Origin: Halorubrum amylolyticum
Lineage (GTDB): Archaea > Halobacteriota > Halobacteria > Halobacteriales > Haloferacaceae
Direction: 5' to 3'
Assembly (NCBI RefSeq): GCF_004114995.1
Contig: NZ_SDJP01000027.1
Location: 1-37,904, forward strand
Length of the DNA: 37,904 nucleotides
Under the pieces are notes generated by a model. It saw only the letters and a list, made by a program, of their open reading frames with translations, searched no databases and was not told the origin of the DNA. Below are positions 30,276 to 37,860 of the stretch, one piece after another. Made by a program: the position numbers and the translations under genes. Each line of letters starts with the position of its first letter. Position 1 is the stretch's first letter.

Positions 30276-31310
30276 CTACCCCACCAACCGGTACACGTTC
30301 GCTTCGTACGTCTCGCGTACCTGATCGCCCCAGTTGTGGGTGTACGTGTCGATCACGTCGTCGGCGACGTCTCCGCGGAGGTACTTGACGACGCCGCGGT
30401 CGCCCGTCCGGTCCCGGAGGTGGGTCGTGAAGAAGTGGCGGAAGTAGTGGGGCGTGACGTTCTCGGCCGCGCCCCCGCCGGTGCGGTACCACCCCGCGTC
30501 GCGGGCGTAGCGCTCGACGACGTGTCTGACCGCTTGCGGATCGAACCGCTCGCCCCACCCCTCCGCGGTGCCGACGAACAGGGGGTCCGCGTCCGAGGCG
30601 CCGTCCGGCCGCACGGCGAGCCACCGTTTCAGCGTCCGCGCCAGTTCGTCGTCGACCGGGATCACGGTGGCGCGCTTCCGCTTGTTCGACGCGGTGCGGA
30701 CCTCCCCGTTCAACTCTTCGCCGACCGTCGCGTCCGGCGTGACGTACAGCGAGTTCGGCCGGTCCGCGAGGGCCGGCCGGGTCCCCAGCGCGAATGCCTC
30801 TCTGAGTTCCTCGTCGTCGACCGCGAGATCGCGGAGATCGAGGTTACAGAGCTCACCGACCCGCATCCCGGTCTTCAACAGCGTGACGACGAGCGCGCGG
30901 TGGAGCGGATGCCGAATCCCGGCGACGAACTCGCGCATCGCCGGAATCGACACGTCCCGCCGCGCAGGGTCCTTATCGACCATCTCGTCCATCTCCTCCA
31001 TCACGAGCGTCATCGGGTTCCCCTCGAAGACACCCACCTCGGTCATGTACCCGTAAAATCGGTGGAGATACGCCGCGTACGTGGCCACCGTGCTGTCGGC
31101 CACGTCGCCGCGCAGCGAGTGGACGAACGCCATGCAGTCGCGGTGGGTGGCCGACGACGGCGTCGTTTCCGGGTCGAGAAAGGACTCAAACCGGCGGAGC
31201 ACGCGCTCGTAGGAGTTCCGCGTCCGTTCGGTCTTCCCGTGGTACGTGAGGTCCTCGATGAAGTAGCCGATCGGATCGTCGACCTCGTCGGGGGCTCGCG
31301 TGCTACTCAT
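30276..31310 (-). CDS. Xer-like tyrosine recombinase/integrase
   Basis: 344 residues. N-terminal SAM-like DNA-binding domain (LTYHGKTERTRNSYERVLRR, STVATYAAYLHRFYGYMTEV). C-terminal catalytic domain: Arg150 in TLLKTGMRVGELCNLDLRDL, a basic strand around residue 210 (SNKRKRATVIPVDDELARTL), His288-x-x-Arg291 in TPHYFRHFFTTHL, and the likely nucleophile Tyr323 in IDTYTHNW. The usual LGH at the second His/Trp position reads YLRGDVADD, so that position may be Asp or shifted. Its ATG overlaps the TAG of the upstream DUF5805 gene, so the two are translated together. It could act as a chromosome-dimer resolvase or as the integrase of a lost element. Confidence 0.85.
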   Translation of the reverse strand: MSSTRAPDEVDDPIGYFIEDLTYHGKTERTRNSYERVLRRFESFLDPETTPSSATHRDCMAFVHSLRGDVADSTVATYAAYLHRFYGYMTEVGVFEGNPMTLVMEEMDEMVDKDPARRDVSIPAMREFVAGIRHPLHRALVVTLLKTGMRVGELCNLDLRDLAVDDEELREAFALGTRPALADRPNSLYVTPDATVGEELNGEVRTASNKRKRATVIPVDDELARTLKRWLAVRPDGASDADPLFVGTAEGWGERFDPQAVRHVVERYARDAGWYRTGGGAAENVTPHYFRHFFTTHLRDRTGDRGVVKYLRGDVADDVIDTYTHNWGDQVRETYEANVYRLVG

Positions 31311-31683
31311 CGATCAGCGCGTACCCCCCCTCCCGTCCGTTGTACCTGATACGGTTTCGATCTTGAAGCGAGTCGAGCACGTCCTCTAGGCGCCCCTCGA
31401 AGTCGTCGAACACCGCGTCGACGAGTTCCTCCCACGAGAGCACCCCGTCGGCGAGCGCCGCCTCGACCCGCCTTTCGAGGTCGCTACCCCCAGGGTCAGA
31501 CCCCGACGGATCGGGTTCGACGGGGGTTTCGCTCGTTTCGATCGAAAACCCGCGTCTCCCGGCCTGTACCATTGTTCTGACGAACTCGCTTTGCGACATC
31601 CCCAACTCGTCGGCGTGGTCCTGCCAGATCGCCTTCTGGTCCTCGGGGACGTACGTCTTCACGGAGCGGCGGTCGTCGCTCAT
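31303..31683 (-). CDS. DUF5805 protein with ribbon-helix-helix-like N-terminus
   Basis: 126 residues. Residues 5-45 read RSVKTYVPEDQKAIWQDHAD, ELGMSQSEFVRTMVQAGRRG, like a ribbon-helix-helix DNA-binding domain (basic strand followed by two helices). A linker rich in Pro, Ser, Asp and Gly (48-70) precedes a C-terminal helical domain (LERRVEAALADGVLSWEELV, DAVFDDFEGRLEDVLDSLQD, RNRIRYNGREGGYALIDE). It matches the DUF5805 proteins that precede integrase genes in haloarchaea (recalled). The upstream palindromes are plausible binding sites, so self-regulation of the operon is likely but inferred. Confidence 0.78.
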   Translation of the reverse strand: MSDDRRSVKTYVPEDQKAIWQDHADELGMSQSEFVRTMVQAGRRGFSIETSETPVEPDPSGSDPGGSDLERRVEAALADGVLSWEELVDAVFDDFEGRLEDVLDSLQDRNRIRYNGREGGYALIDE

Positions 31684-31745
31684 CTGTCGTCCGAGGCTTC
31701 TCGGGCCTTCGTCTTCAATCTATCCCACAATTCTGGATAAGGTCA

Positions 31746-31752
31746 CTTATAC
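31746..31752 (-). promoter_or_regulatory. TATA box of the DUF5805-recombinase operon
   Basis: GTATAAG on the minus strand, about 63-69 bp before ATG 31683, predicts a transcription start near 31720-31725 and a leader of about 40 nt. It overlaps palindrome 31750-31761 by three bases. Confidence 0.55.
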
Positions 31753-31761
31753 AGTACTGTA
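31750..31761. promoter_or_regulatory. Perfect 12-bp palindrome overlapping the TATA box
   Basis: TACAGTACTGTA is fully symmetric. Its position over the TATA box makes it a candidate repressor operator that would block TBP/TFB binding. It shares the central AGTACT with the next palindrome. Confidence 0.6.
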
Positions 31762-31800
31762 GGACCGCTAAAGGCGGCCAGTATGTGGAATATCTCATCT

Positions 31801-31812
31801 TCTAGTACTAGA
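31801..31812. promoter_or_regulatory. Perfect 12-bp palindrome, second of three
   Basis: TCTAGTACTAGA, symmetric, 39 bp further upstream, with the same AGTACT core. It contains CTAG twice. Confidence 0.55.
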
Positions 31813-31833
31813 TAAACGGGCTTGTAATACCAG

Positions 31834-31845
31834 ATATCTAGATAT
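31834..31845. promoter_or_regulatory. Perfect 12-bp palindrome, third of three
   Basis: ATATCTAGATAT, symmetric, 21 bp beyond the second. It is flanked by TAATA (31825-31829) and TATTA (31846-31850), a further imperfect symmetry. Core differs (TCTAGA). Confidence 0.5.
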
Positions 31846-32363
31846 TATTAGAGCCGATCGCTCCGCTCTCTTGCCTGACGACCAGCCGCATGTTCCGCGG
31901 TAACACATTTATCGAGGAAGGGCTGTCGACGGAGCGAAGCGGTTTCCTTGGCTACTCCCGGCCGACATTCACCCCGTCGGAATCACCGTCGACCGGTCCG
32001 ATCGACAGCCGGCGCTTTGCATATGTACTGTTCGACACTTACCTTTCCGCGACTCGACCCCCGCGGCACCCAAGCGGACCGAAGCGTCGCGGTCGACAGT
32101 TGTGTGTTCGATGTGCCCGGAGTCGTGTGCTCATTCCACGTCTGGTGTTGAAAGCGCGCAGACGCCGCTGACGGAGGTTCGTGTCCACAGGTGTGGAGAT
32201 CCCATCGGAAGTCGAGAAATCGTTCACGGTGCCATAGCACCCGTCGACGACACCGAAACCCGGCCATTCGGCGCGCCAGATCCCGTATTTGGTCGGGCGA
32301 GACGGACGGGGACCGATCGGTCGACGACACATACACCGTATACCGCTATAGAAAGTGTAGTGG

Positions 32364-33269
32364 TTAGACCCGTATCTCGGAGGACGACTCCTCGACCGCG
32401 ATCGCGTCGAGCGCACGTTCGACGAGCGGGTCGTGTTCGGCCGCGTTCCGCATCAGCACGGTCTCGCTCGGGAAGAGGTGTTCGCCGACGACGAGCCCGT
32501 GTTCGCGGGCCGTCGACCCGGTGACGGTGAGATAGACGCCGAGGCCGGTGCGGGCGATGGCGGCCTCCTCCTCCTCGTCCGCGTTCGGATAGACGAACTC
32601 GACATCCTCCAGCGCGTCCGTTCCCAGCACGGCGGTGACGAGCCGTTCGTAGCGCGGGGAGATGCAGAGCGGCCCCTCGTACTCCGCGACGAACTCTCGA
32701 TCGAGGTCGGTTCCCGGTTCGATCCCCTCCGGTCGTCCCATCAGCGTGTGATAGACGGTGTCTCCGAGTCCGTTGACCACGCGCACGTCGGTGTCGACGG
32801 GGTCGATCCGCTCGTTGATGTCGGCTATCTGGCCGAGCCCGCCCGGCCGAATCCCGACGACCTCCTCCAAGACGAGGTCGGCTGAGTCGAACCCGAGCGC
32901 GAACTCGTGGGTCCGGAGGGCTCGAAACGGCTCCTCGCGGCCGACGAGCTTCAGCGTCACGTCTCCGAGGTCGACGGTGGCCGCGTCGAAGACGATCCGC
33001 CGGGGCTTGCCGTCCCGGTCGTCGCGCAGCAGCGTGAACTCCGGCTGTCGCGGATCGTCGGGGTCGGAGTACTCGATCAGCCGCTCGTACGGGCCGTCTT
33101 CGGCGTCGACGCGTCCCTTCGTGACGGCCTTCTCGTACCGGAGGGTGTTGCTCACGCGGTCCGCGAGCCCGTCGAGCCGGTCGTCGGGGCCGACGGCCGC
33201 GATCCGTTCGAGGACCGCTTCGAGCGGTCGGCCCTTCCGCGGCACGGCGACCGGTACCGGTTCGCTCAT
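32364..33269 (-). CDS. HisG-like protein (ATP phosphoribosyltransferase-related)
   Basis: 301 residues. The N-terminus VAVPRKGRPLEAVLERIAAV resembles the HisG opening (IAVPNKGRL), and the middle HEFALGFDSADLVLEEVVGI resembles the second HisG half with its two-lobed binding-protein fold. Other parts (YERLIEYSDPDDPRQPEFTL, IADINERIDPVDTDVRVVNG, GPLCISPRYERLVTAVLG, FVYPNADEEEEAAIARTGLG, VYLTVTGSTAREHGLVVGEH) suggest a divergent relative whose catalytic phosphoribosyl loop is not evident. No histidine gene is adjacent. It may bind a nucleotide or phosphoribosyl compound without being HisG, and a second true HisG would be expected elsewhere. Confidence 0.6.
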   Translation of the reverse strand: MSEPVPVAVPRKGRPLEAVLERIAAVGPDDRLDGLADRVSNTLRYEKAVTKGRVDAEDGPYERLIEYSDPDDPRQPEFTLLRDDRDGKPRRIVFDAATVDLGDVTLKLVGREEPFRALRTHEFALGFDSADLVLEEVVGIRPGGLGQIADINERIDPVDTDVRVVNGLGDTVYHTLMGRPEGIEPGTDLDREFVAEYEGPLCISPRYERLVTAVLGTDALEDVEFVYPNADEEEEAAIARTGLGVYLTVTGSTAREHGLVVGEHLFPSETVLMRNAAEHDPLVERALDAIAVEESSSEIRV

Positions 33270-33355
33270 TACCGTCTCTGGGCCGCCGCGGGTAAAACGG
33301 GTTGCGCTTTCCGTTCGGTGCGATGTCGGCGCTGTGGGTCGCGGTCGGCGCCCGA

Positions 33356-35083
33356 TTACGGACCGAAGGCCTCGTTGAGCCGCTCTCTGAACGCTTCGAG
33401 CTCTTCGAGGTGGTCGTTGATCGCGTCGAGCTCCGCCTCCACGTCGTCGAGGTCCTCGCCGAGCCGGTCCTCGATGTCGGTCAGACGGGTATCCACCTCC
33501 GCGAGGTCGTCCCAGAGGTCGTCGAACTCCTCGTCGAACCGCTCGGTCCGGGCCTCCACGTCGTCCACCCGGTCCTCGGTCGCCTCCAACCCCGCGGCGG
33601 CGTCGTCGACCTCCTCGTACAGCGTCTCCACGTCGTCGCCCAGGTCGTCGACCGCCTCGTCGAGGCCGGCCGTCTCGTCGTCGAGCCGCGACACGTCGTC
33701 GGTGACGCCGTCGACGGTCTCCTCGACGTTCGCGACCGTGTCTTCGAGGTCCGCGACGGTCCCGTCGATATCCGCGACCGTCTCCTCGACCCCGGAGACG
33801 TCCGACTCCACGCCTTCGACCCGCTCGTCGACGCCCTCGACCCGCTCGGAGACGGAATCGACCTCGTCGGTCACCGACTCCACCGACTCGTCGACCCGAG
33901 AGACCGCCTCGCGCAGGTCGTCCCGGTCCGCGTCGGCGGAGGCGAACCGGTCGTCGATCGCGGCCATCTCGGACTCGACCGCGTCGACCTTCCCGTCGAG
34001 GTCGTCGAGGATCTCGCGTGCGGTCCCCTCGCCGTCGATGAACTCCGAGAGGGCGTCGGCGTACGCCTCGATGTCGGCGACGCTCGACTGGAGGCGGGCG
34101 ATCCGCACGTCGACGCTTCGCGGAACGCCGACGTCGAGCTCGGACCTGAGGGTCTCAAGGTCGTCGTCGTCCACCTCGCCCGCGCGGATCTCCGAGGCGA
34201 GCGCTGCGGCGAGTCCCTCTTTCGGGGCGGGCGCAGGCGCCGCGTCCGTCGGTTTTCGGTCCTCGGCGGCGGCGGAGTCGACCACCTCGTCCGCGCCTCC
34301 TTCGTCGACCCCGACCGTCGTGTCCCCCGCCTCATCTGCGGTCGACCCGTCCGCGTCGGGTCCGTCTGCGGCCGACTCGTCGGCGACCGGCTCCTCGCGC
34401 GAGGTGACCGCTGCGGTTCCCGCGGCGACTTCTCGCGGTTCGGGTGCCTCCGTATCACCAGATTCTTCGTCCGCTTCTGCGGGTTCCGGCGGTTCGTCGA
34501 CCGCCTCCGGTTCGGCGGTCGGCTCCGCCTCGGCGATCGCCTCCTCGTCGCTTGCGGCCGCGTTCGACGCTTCGGGTGCCGGCTCGTCGTCGACCGGCGG
34601 GGACTCGTCGCCCTCGGGGGCGAGCGGCTCCTCCATCCCCGGGAGCGTCGCGCGGTCGCCAGAGAGGACCTCTCTGACCGCATCGGTGTCGCCGGCGCCG
34701 AGGACGTCTTCGATCTCCTCGCCGACCGGGACGTGCTCGATCACCGGCGTTCCGAGGAAGCCGTCGAGGTCCGGGTCGTCGTCGCGGATGCCGAACACCG
34801 TCTCGATCGCGTCACCGGGGTCGACGACGCGCTCGAACTCGACGCGGTGGTCCTTGTAGGCGGTCCAGTTGTCGTTCTCGTACTCCGGGTGGAACCCGAT
34901 CCGGTCCATCGGGAACGACTCGGGGATTCGGTCCACGATGCGCACGCGCACCGGGTCCTCCCGAGTCGAGGAGAGCTCGTACATCACCGCGGGCACGGGG
35001 AACGCGTCGTCGGTGAAGGACTTCTCGACGCGAATACCGTCCTCGTCGACGGTCGTCGTCGCTTCTGCCGTCCGTTCGCTCAT
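33356..35083 (-). CDS. Large acidic coiled-coil protein of unknown function
   Basis: 575 residues from ATG 35083 (MSERTAEATTTVDEDGIRVE). Three parts: an N-terminal globular domain (1-125; VPAVMYELSSTREDPVRVRI, VDRIPESFPMDRIGFHPEYE, TPVIEHVPVGEEIEDVLGAG); an acidic, Glu/Ala/Pro-rich, probably disordered linker (about 150-300); and a long coiled coil (about 340-575) in near-regular repeats of seven (VDESVESVTDEVDSVSERVE, VEETVADIDGTVADLEDTVA, VDDLGDDVETLYEEVDDAAA, ending EELEAFRERLNEAFGP). No transmembrane or enzyme motifs are visible. The pattern resembles structural or scaffold proteins; some related haloarchaeal proteins are annotated only as hypothetical. Start: an upstream in-frame ATG at 35245 would add 54 atypical residues. 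Confidence 0.75.
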   Translation of the reverse strand: MSERTAEATTTVDEDGIRVEKSFTDDAFPVPAVMYELSSTREDPVRVRIVDRIPESFPMDRIGFHPEYENDNWTAYKDHRVEFERVVDPGDAIETVFGIRDDDPDLDGFLGTPVIEHVPVGEEIEDVLGAGDTDAVREVLSGDRATLPGMEEPLAPEGDESPPVDDEPAPEASNAAASDEEAIAEAEPTAEPEAVDEPPEPAEADEESGDTEAPEPREVAAGTAAVTSREEPVADESAADGPDADGSTADEAGDTTVGVDEGGADEVVDSAAAEDRKPTDAAPAPAPKEGLAAALASEIRAGEVDDDDLETLRSELDVGVPRSVDVRIARLQSSVADIEAYADALSEFIDGEGTAREILDDLDGKVDAVESEMAAIDDRFASADADRDDLREAVSRVDESVESVTDEVDSVSERVEGVDERVEGVESDVSGVEETVADIDGTVADLEDTVANVEETVDGVTDDVSRLDDETAGLDEAVDDLGDDVETLYEEVDDAAAGLEATEDRVDDVEARTERFDEEFDDLWDDLAEVDTRLTDIEDRLGEDLDDVEAELDAINDHLEELEAFRERLNEAFGP

Positions 35084-35207
35084 ACGGAGTCCCTCCCGGA
35101 GCAGGGGCTTAAATTCCACGGGCCGCGTTTCGGCGGTGATAACCACCGACCGGTGAAAAAAGCGAGATCGGATCGGGCAAACCGGGCGTCCGAACGCTAC
35201 GAACCGC

Positions 35208-36041
35208 TCACAGATCGAGACGGTCGCCGATCTCGACCATCTCAAGCCGGTTCGGGTGCGAGCGGCTCCGAACGTGTTCGTGGAGCGCGGTCGGGTCCGC
35301 GGTCAGCCCCTTCCACATGTCCCAGTGGGTCGGGACGAGACGGTCGAGCGCGAGGTCTTCGGCGGCGGCCGCGATCTCGTTTTCGTCGCTGTACCACTTC
35401 GTTTCGACCGGCTCACCGGTCTCCTTGTCCGGGACCATGCCGACGGACCCGAACGCGAGGATGCCGAGATCGATGTCGAACTCGTCGGCGAGCGCCGAGA
35501 ACGACGCCGAGGGCTTGCTGTCGCCGGCGTGAAAGATGGTGCCCGACTCGTGTTCGATCACGTATCCGACTGGGTGCGTCGCGTCCGCATCCTGCGTTTC
35601 GACGACGTGCACGGTGAACTCGCCGATCTTCAGTTCGTCGCCCTCGGTCACTTCGAGGAAGGCCTCCTCGTCGACGGCCCAGTTCTCGGTCCAGCGCTCC
35701 TCCTCGCGGGCGACCGCGAGCGAGTCGTCGGGCGCGACGAAGTCGGCATCGGTGGTCGCGAGGATCGGCGCCTGCGAGGGGCCGTGGACATGGTCGGTGT
35801 GCTCGTGGGTCGCCAGCACCGCGTCCGCCTCCCCGATGTCCTCGGGGTCGAACGGGATCGGGATCATCCGGACCGTGCGCGGCGGATCGCCGGTCCCGAC
35901 GTACGGGTCGATCCAGAGGACCGTGCCGTCGCTCCCCTTGATCGCGAAGCCGTTGCAGCCGAGGTACCACAGCGCCACCGTGTCGGGGTCGGCGTCCGCC
36001 ACCGCGCGCGGCAGCCAGTTCCCCCAGTCCGAGTCGGTCAT
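35208..36041 (-). CDS. UlaG-like metallo-beta-lactamase-fold hydrolase
   Basis: 277 residues from ATG 36041 (MTDSDWGNWLPRAVADADPD). Metallo-beta-lactamase-fold motifs: WYLGCNGFAIKGSDGTVLWI DPYVG (split), LATHEHTDHVHGPS (HxHxDH), FHAGDSKPSA (Asp ligand) and RLVPTHWDMWKG (His ligand). The spacing fits the COG2220/UlaG branch (L-ascorbate-6-phosphate lactonase family and relatives). Ascorbate use is unlikely in haloarchaea, so the substrate is open. Convergent or tandem genes here do not clarify it. A longer frame reaching 36275 begins in AT-richer DNA without family similarity. Confidence 0.85.
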   Translation of the reverse strand: MTDSDWGNWLPRAVADADPDTVALWYLGCNGFAIKGSDGTVLWIDPYVGTGDPPRTVRMIPIPFDPEDIGEADAVLATHEHTDHVHGPSQAPILATTDADFVAPDDSLAVAREEERWTENWAVDEEAFLEVTEGDELKIGEFTVHVVETQDADATHPVGYVIEHESGTIFHAGDSKPSASFSALADEFDIDLGILAFGSVGMVPDKETGEPVETKWYSDENEIAAAAEDLALDRLVPTHWDMWKGLTADPTALHEHVRSRSHPNRLEMVEIGDRLDL

Positions 36042-36350
36042 GGGCGACGTTGGGGGTGCATGCGGGGTAATCGTTCCGGAGTCGGTGGGGTTCGATCGTT
36101 TTCGAGAAATCAGCAGTATTTCGTCGCCTAGAATACGACAGAAGATCGTTTGCAGAGGACGTGTTGCGAAGATAGGAAATAATGCACAGGTTCGACCCCG
36201 ACTACTCACCAAACTGAGTGCTCTTGCGTCCCCCTGCTCACCAGTGAATAGCCCACTAGTCTGTCGAATTCTCATTCTTCAGACAGAATATCGTGCGAAA
36301 AAGATATTCGCTGAAAACTGCTTCTTGAGTAACTACCGCTAGGGAGCAAA
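36042..36350. other. 309-bp stretch without a recognisable gene
   Basis: Composition shifts from GC-rich to AT-rich across this stretch. Open frames on both strands are short. A fragment around 36110-36200 on the minus strand (reads like CALFPIFATRPLQTIFCRIL) hints at a decayed gene but is not assigned. It marks the boundary between the conserved metallo-hydrolase gene and the accessory right end. Confidence 0.4.
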
Positions 36351-36554
36351 TTACGTGAGATTCGATCTCTGACCTATCCAGAAGCCAAATATCATCACGA
36401 GGAGGAGAATAGCTACGGGAACCCAGAATCCAAGGCTCGTAAATAGTTCGACGGAGAGTATCTCAGGTGCGAAGATAGCTAGATACAGAGGTATGCCAAT
36501 CAGCAATCCCGCCGCAGCAGTGAGAATAAATCTTGGGTACGAATCCATTTTCAA
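36351..36554 (-). CDS. Small two-helix membrane protein
   Basis: 67 residues: MKMDSYPRFILTAAAGLLIG, IPLYLAIFAPEILSVELFTS, LGFWVPVAILLLVMIFGFWI, GQRSNLT. Two membrane spans with a short loop; N-terminus probably cytoplasmic by positive charge. Lower GC than the core. No family recognised. It stands alone in the AT-rich segment, so it may be laterally acquired. Confidence 0.5.
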   Translation of the reverse strand: MKMDSYPRFILTAAAGLLIGIPLYLAIFAPEILSVELFTSLGFWVPVAILLLVMIFGFWIGQRSNLT

Positions 36555-36697
36555 TTATATTAGCACAGGCTCTGATAACAGTTCTCCGGTGTTGGCCAGT
36601 CACGGGGCGACCTGTATTGACCGCGACCGGGTCAGATGTGGCCAGCCGCTAAGAGGTTCAATCAAGCTCTGAGATTCAAACTCCTCGACTCACGTAA

Positions 36698-37570
36698 TTA
36701 CGGCTCGTTTCTCCAAACGCGGTACGCTTGGTTGGCGTGTTGAAATCGGCGTGTCTCGGCGTCAAATTTACCGGCTGTTCGTTTGTTTGTGCGAAGAACC
36801 ACCCGTTCAACGTCCGAACTCATATGCGCGAGCAGGTTGCGGTATCCGCGATTTTGCATCACCTGTTCAGCGATCATTCTGCGGTCGGCCGTCTGTGCTC
36901 GTTCAAGTGTGACTATGCCTCGATCCCCATCATCGGACTCTGTCTGCCACTCCTCGACGGTGACAGTCACTGTGTCTCCGTCTGACTCGCTTGTTACATC
37001 GTCCGTTGGTACGACCGAGATCGTCGGTGCGTCGAACTTGACGAGAGCGGCACTCTCTGATGTTGTGTGTCCGTACCCCGCCACGGCGGCGTAGTGGCCC
37101 CCACCGAGGTACGGAAAGTGATCCTCATGGTTGCTATCCATCTCATCAGCCGCTGCCTCTATTGTCCACGATTCACTTTCACCCGCCGGGAGGTTTTCAC
37201 AGATGCCGTCGTGGGCGTACGGGCCGATGTGAAACCATTGATCCTCCTGTAATTTGTATAAATCCCAGCCGCCGCAGCTGGTAGATTCCTGTGACCGATT
37301 GAAAAACGTAAATTCAATTTGAGTGGGTAACTCCGCTCGTTCGGTCCTTGGGCGGACGAACGCCTGTGTTGTTTCATCAGCCTTGTGGTACCAAGTAACG
37401 CCACCCTCACCGGGAAGGTCAGGGATCGACATACCAGAGAATTCTGAGTCAGATTCTGGCCCAGTTGAGTTCGTTGAATTAGTTGACCCAGCTCCCGGCG
37501 TGTTGCAACCAGCGAGCCCGCCGAAAGTGGCCGGGAGACCAGCAAGGAGAGTACGTCGGTACATATCCAC
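36698..37570 (-). CDS. Secreted lipoprotein of unknown function
   Basis: 290 residues. Signal peptide MDMYRRTLLAGLPATFGGLA followed by GC (twin-arginine-like RR, lipobox GLAGC, Cys22) and a Thr/Asn/Ser-rich spacer (23-47), so probably exported and lipid-anchored. The mature part has GEGGVTWYHKADETTQAFVR, EFTFFNRSQESTSCGGWDLY, KLQEDQWFHIGPYAHDGICE, NLPAGESESWTIEAAADEMD, HFPYLGGGHYAAVAGYGHTT, suggesting a beta-rich immunoglobulin-like domain, then VVPTDDVTSESDGDTVTVTV and a C-terminal helical part (ADRRMIAEQVMQNRGYRNLL, FQHANQAYRVWRNEP). Two Cys (in TSCGGW and GICENL) may pair. Start may also be Met3. Lower GC than the core. Confidence 0.7.
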   Translation of the reverse strand: MDMYRRTLLAGLPATFGGLAGCNTPGAGSTNSTNSTGPESDSEFSGMSIPDLPGEGGVTWYHKADETTQAFVRPRTERAELPTQIEFTFFNRSQESTSCGGWDLYKLQEDQWFHIGPYAHDGICENLPAGESESWTIEAAADEMDSNHEDHFPYLGGGHYAAVAGYGHTTSESAALVKFDAPTISVVPTDDVTSESDGDTVTVTVEEWQTESDDGDRGIVTLERAQTADRRMIAEQVMQNRGYRNLLAHMSSDVERVVLRTNKRTAGKFDAETRRFQHANQAYRVWRNEP

Positions 37571-37640
37571 CCTTTCCGTCTTATTATGAAATGTTTTGTG
37601 GGGGATTCTATCCGTTTAAACGGATTTTAAACCAAGACGG

Positions 37641-37670
37641 CTCTGTTGAAATCCTCTGAAGTTGATAGTT
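37641..37670. repeat. IS-end-like sequence
   Basis: GGCTCTGTTGAAATCCTCTG resembles the terminal repeat style of some haloarchaeal IS5-type elements (recalled, not verified). No matching second end or transposase is visible in the window. It may be a solo end or a chance match. Confidence 0.2.
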
Positions 37671-37700
37671 TTTCATCCTCAATCGCTCAGTACAGTGTAT

Positions 37701-37860
37701 TCATACGTCAATGTCGAAACTGACAGCAACAGATTCGTCTCCGGTCAAGCCCCAGAATACGAATCGATACCGACCCGAAACGAGATCAGGACACACTTCC
37801 AAGGGAATTGGTACGTGTTTAGCCCCGTCTGATTTCGTCACTATCTCGTAGGTGGTGGCC
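37701..37860 (-). pseudogene. C-terminal fragment of an unidentified protein
   Basis: On the minus strand one frame, open from an in-frame TAG just above 37860 to TGA 37701-37703, reads TTYEIVTKSDGAKHVPIPLE, VCPDLVSGRYRFVFWGLTGD, ESVAVSFDIDV. The sequence is beta-rich and looks like the end of a secreted or lipoprotein domain, similar in style to the neighbouring lipoprotein. A GTG at 37841 would give 46 residues, but the upstream stop and absence of a start motif favour a frameshifted or truncated gene. The window ends 44 bp further on. Confidence 0.35.

Larger units (their letters stand above)
31684..32363. other. 680-bp gene-free region between divergent-transcribing blocks
   Basis: No coding sequence is convincing here: the open frames are short, have mixed amino-acid composition and overlap one another. 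The left part (31684-31860) is AT-rich and holds the operon promoter with three perfect palindromes. CTAG, usually rare in haloarchaea, occurs three times in 45 bp. The right part holds a further perfect palindrome GACCGATCGGTC at 32311-32322, about 950 bp upstream of the start of the HisG-like gene (which ends at 32364). The segment may contain a small RNA or a decayed gene; nothing I can name. Confidence 0.5.

Noticed and set aside
31890..32171. Possible gene in the 680-bp gap upstream of the DUF5805 operon
   Set aside because: Neither this frame nor 32102-32524 has haloarchaeal acidic composition, a start signal or a recognisable motif.
33302..35617. Very long plus-strand frame opposite the coiled-coil gene
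   Set aside because: Arises from periodic GAC/GTC codons of the heptad-repeat gene on the minus strand; no real motif.
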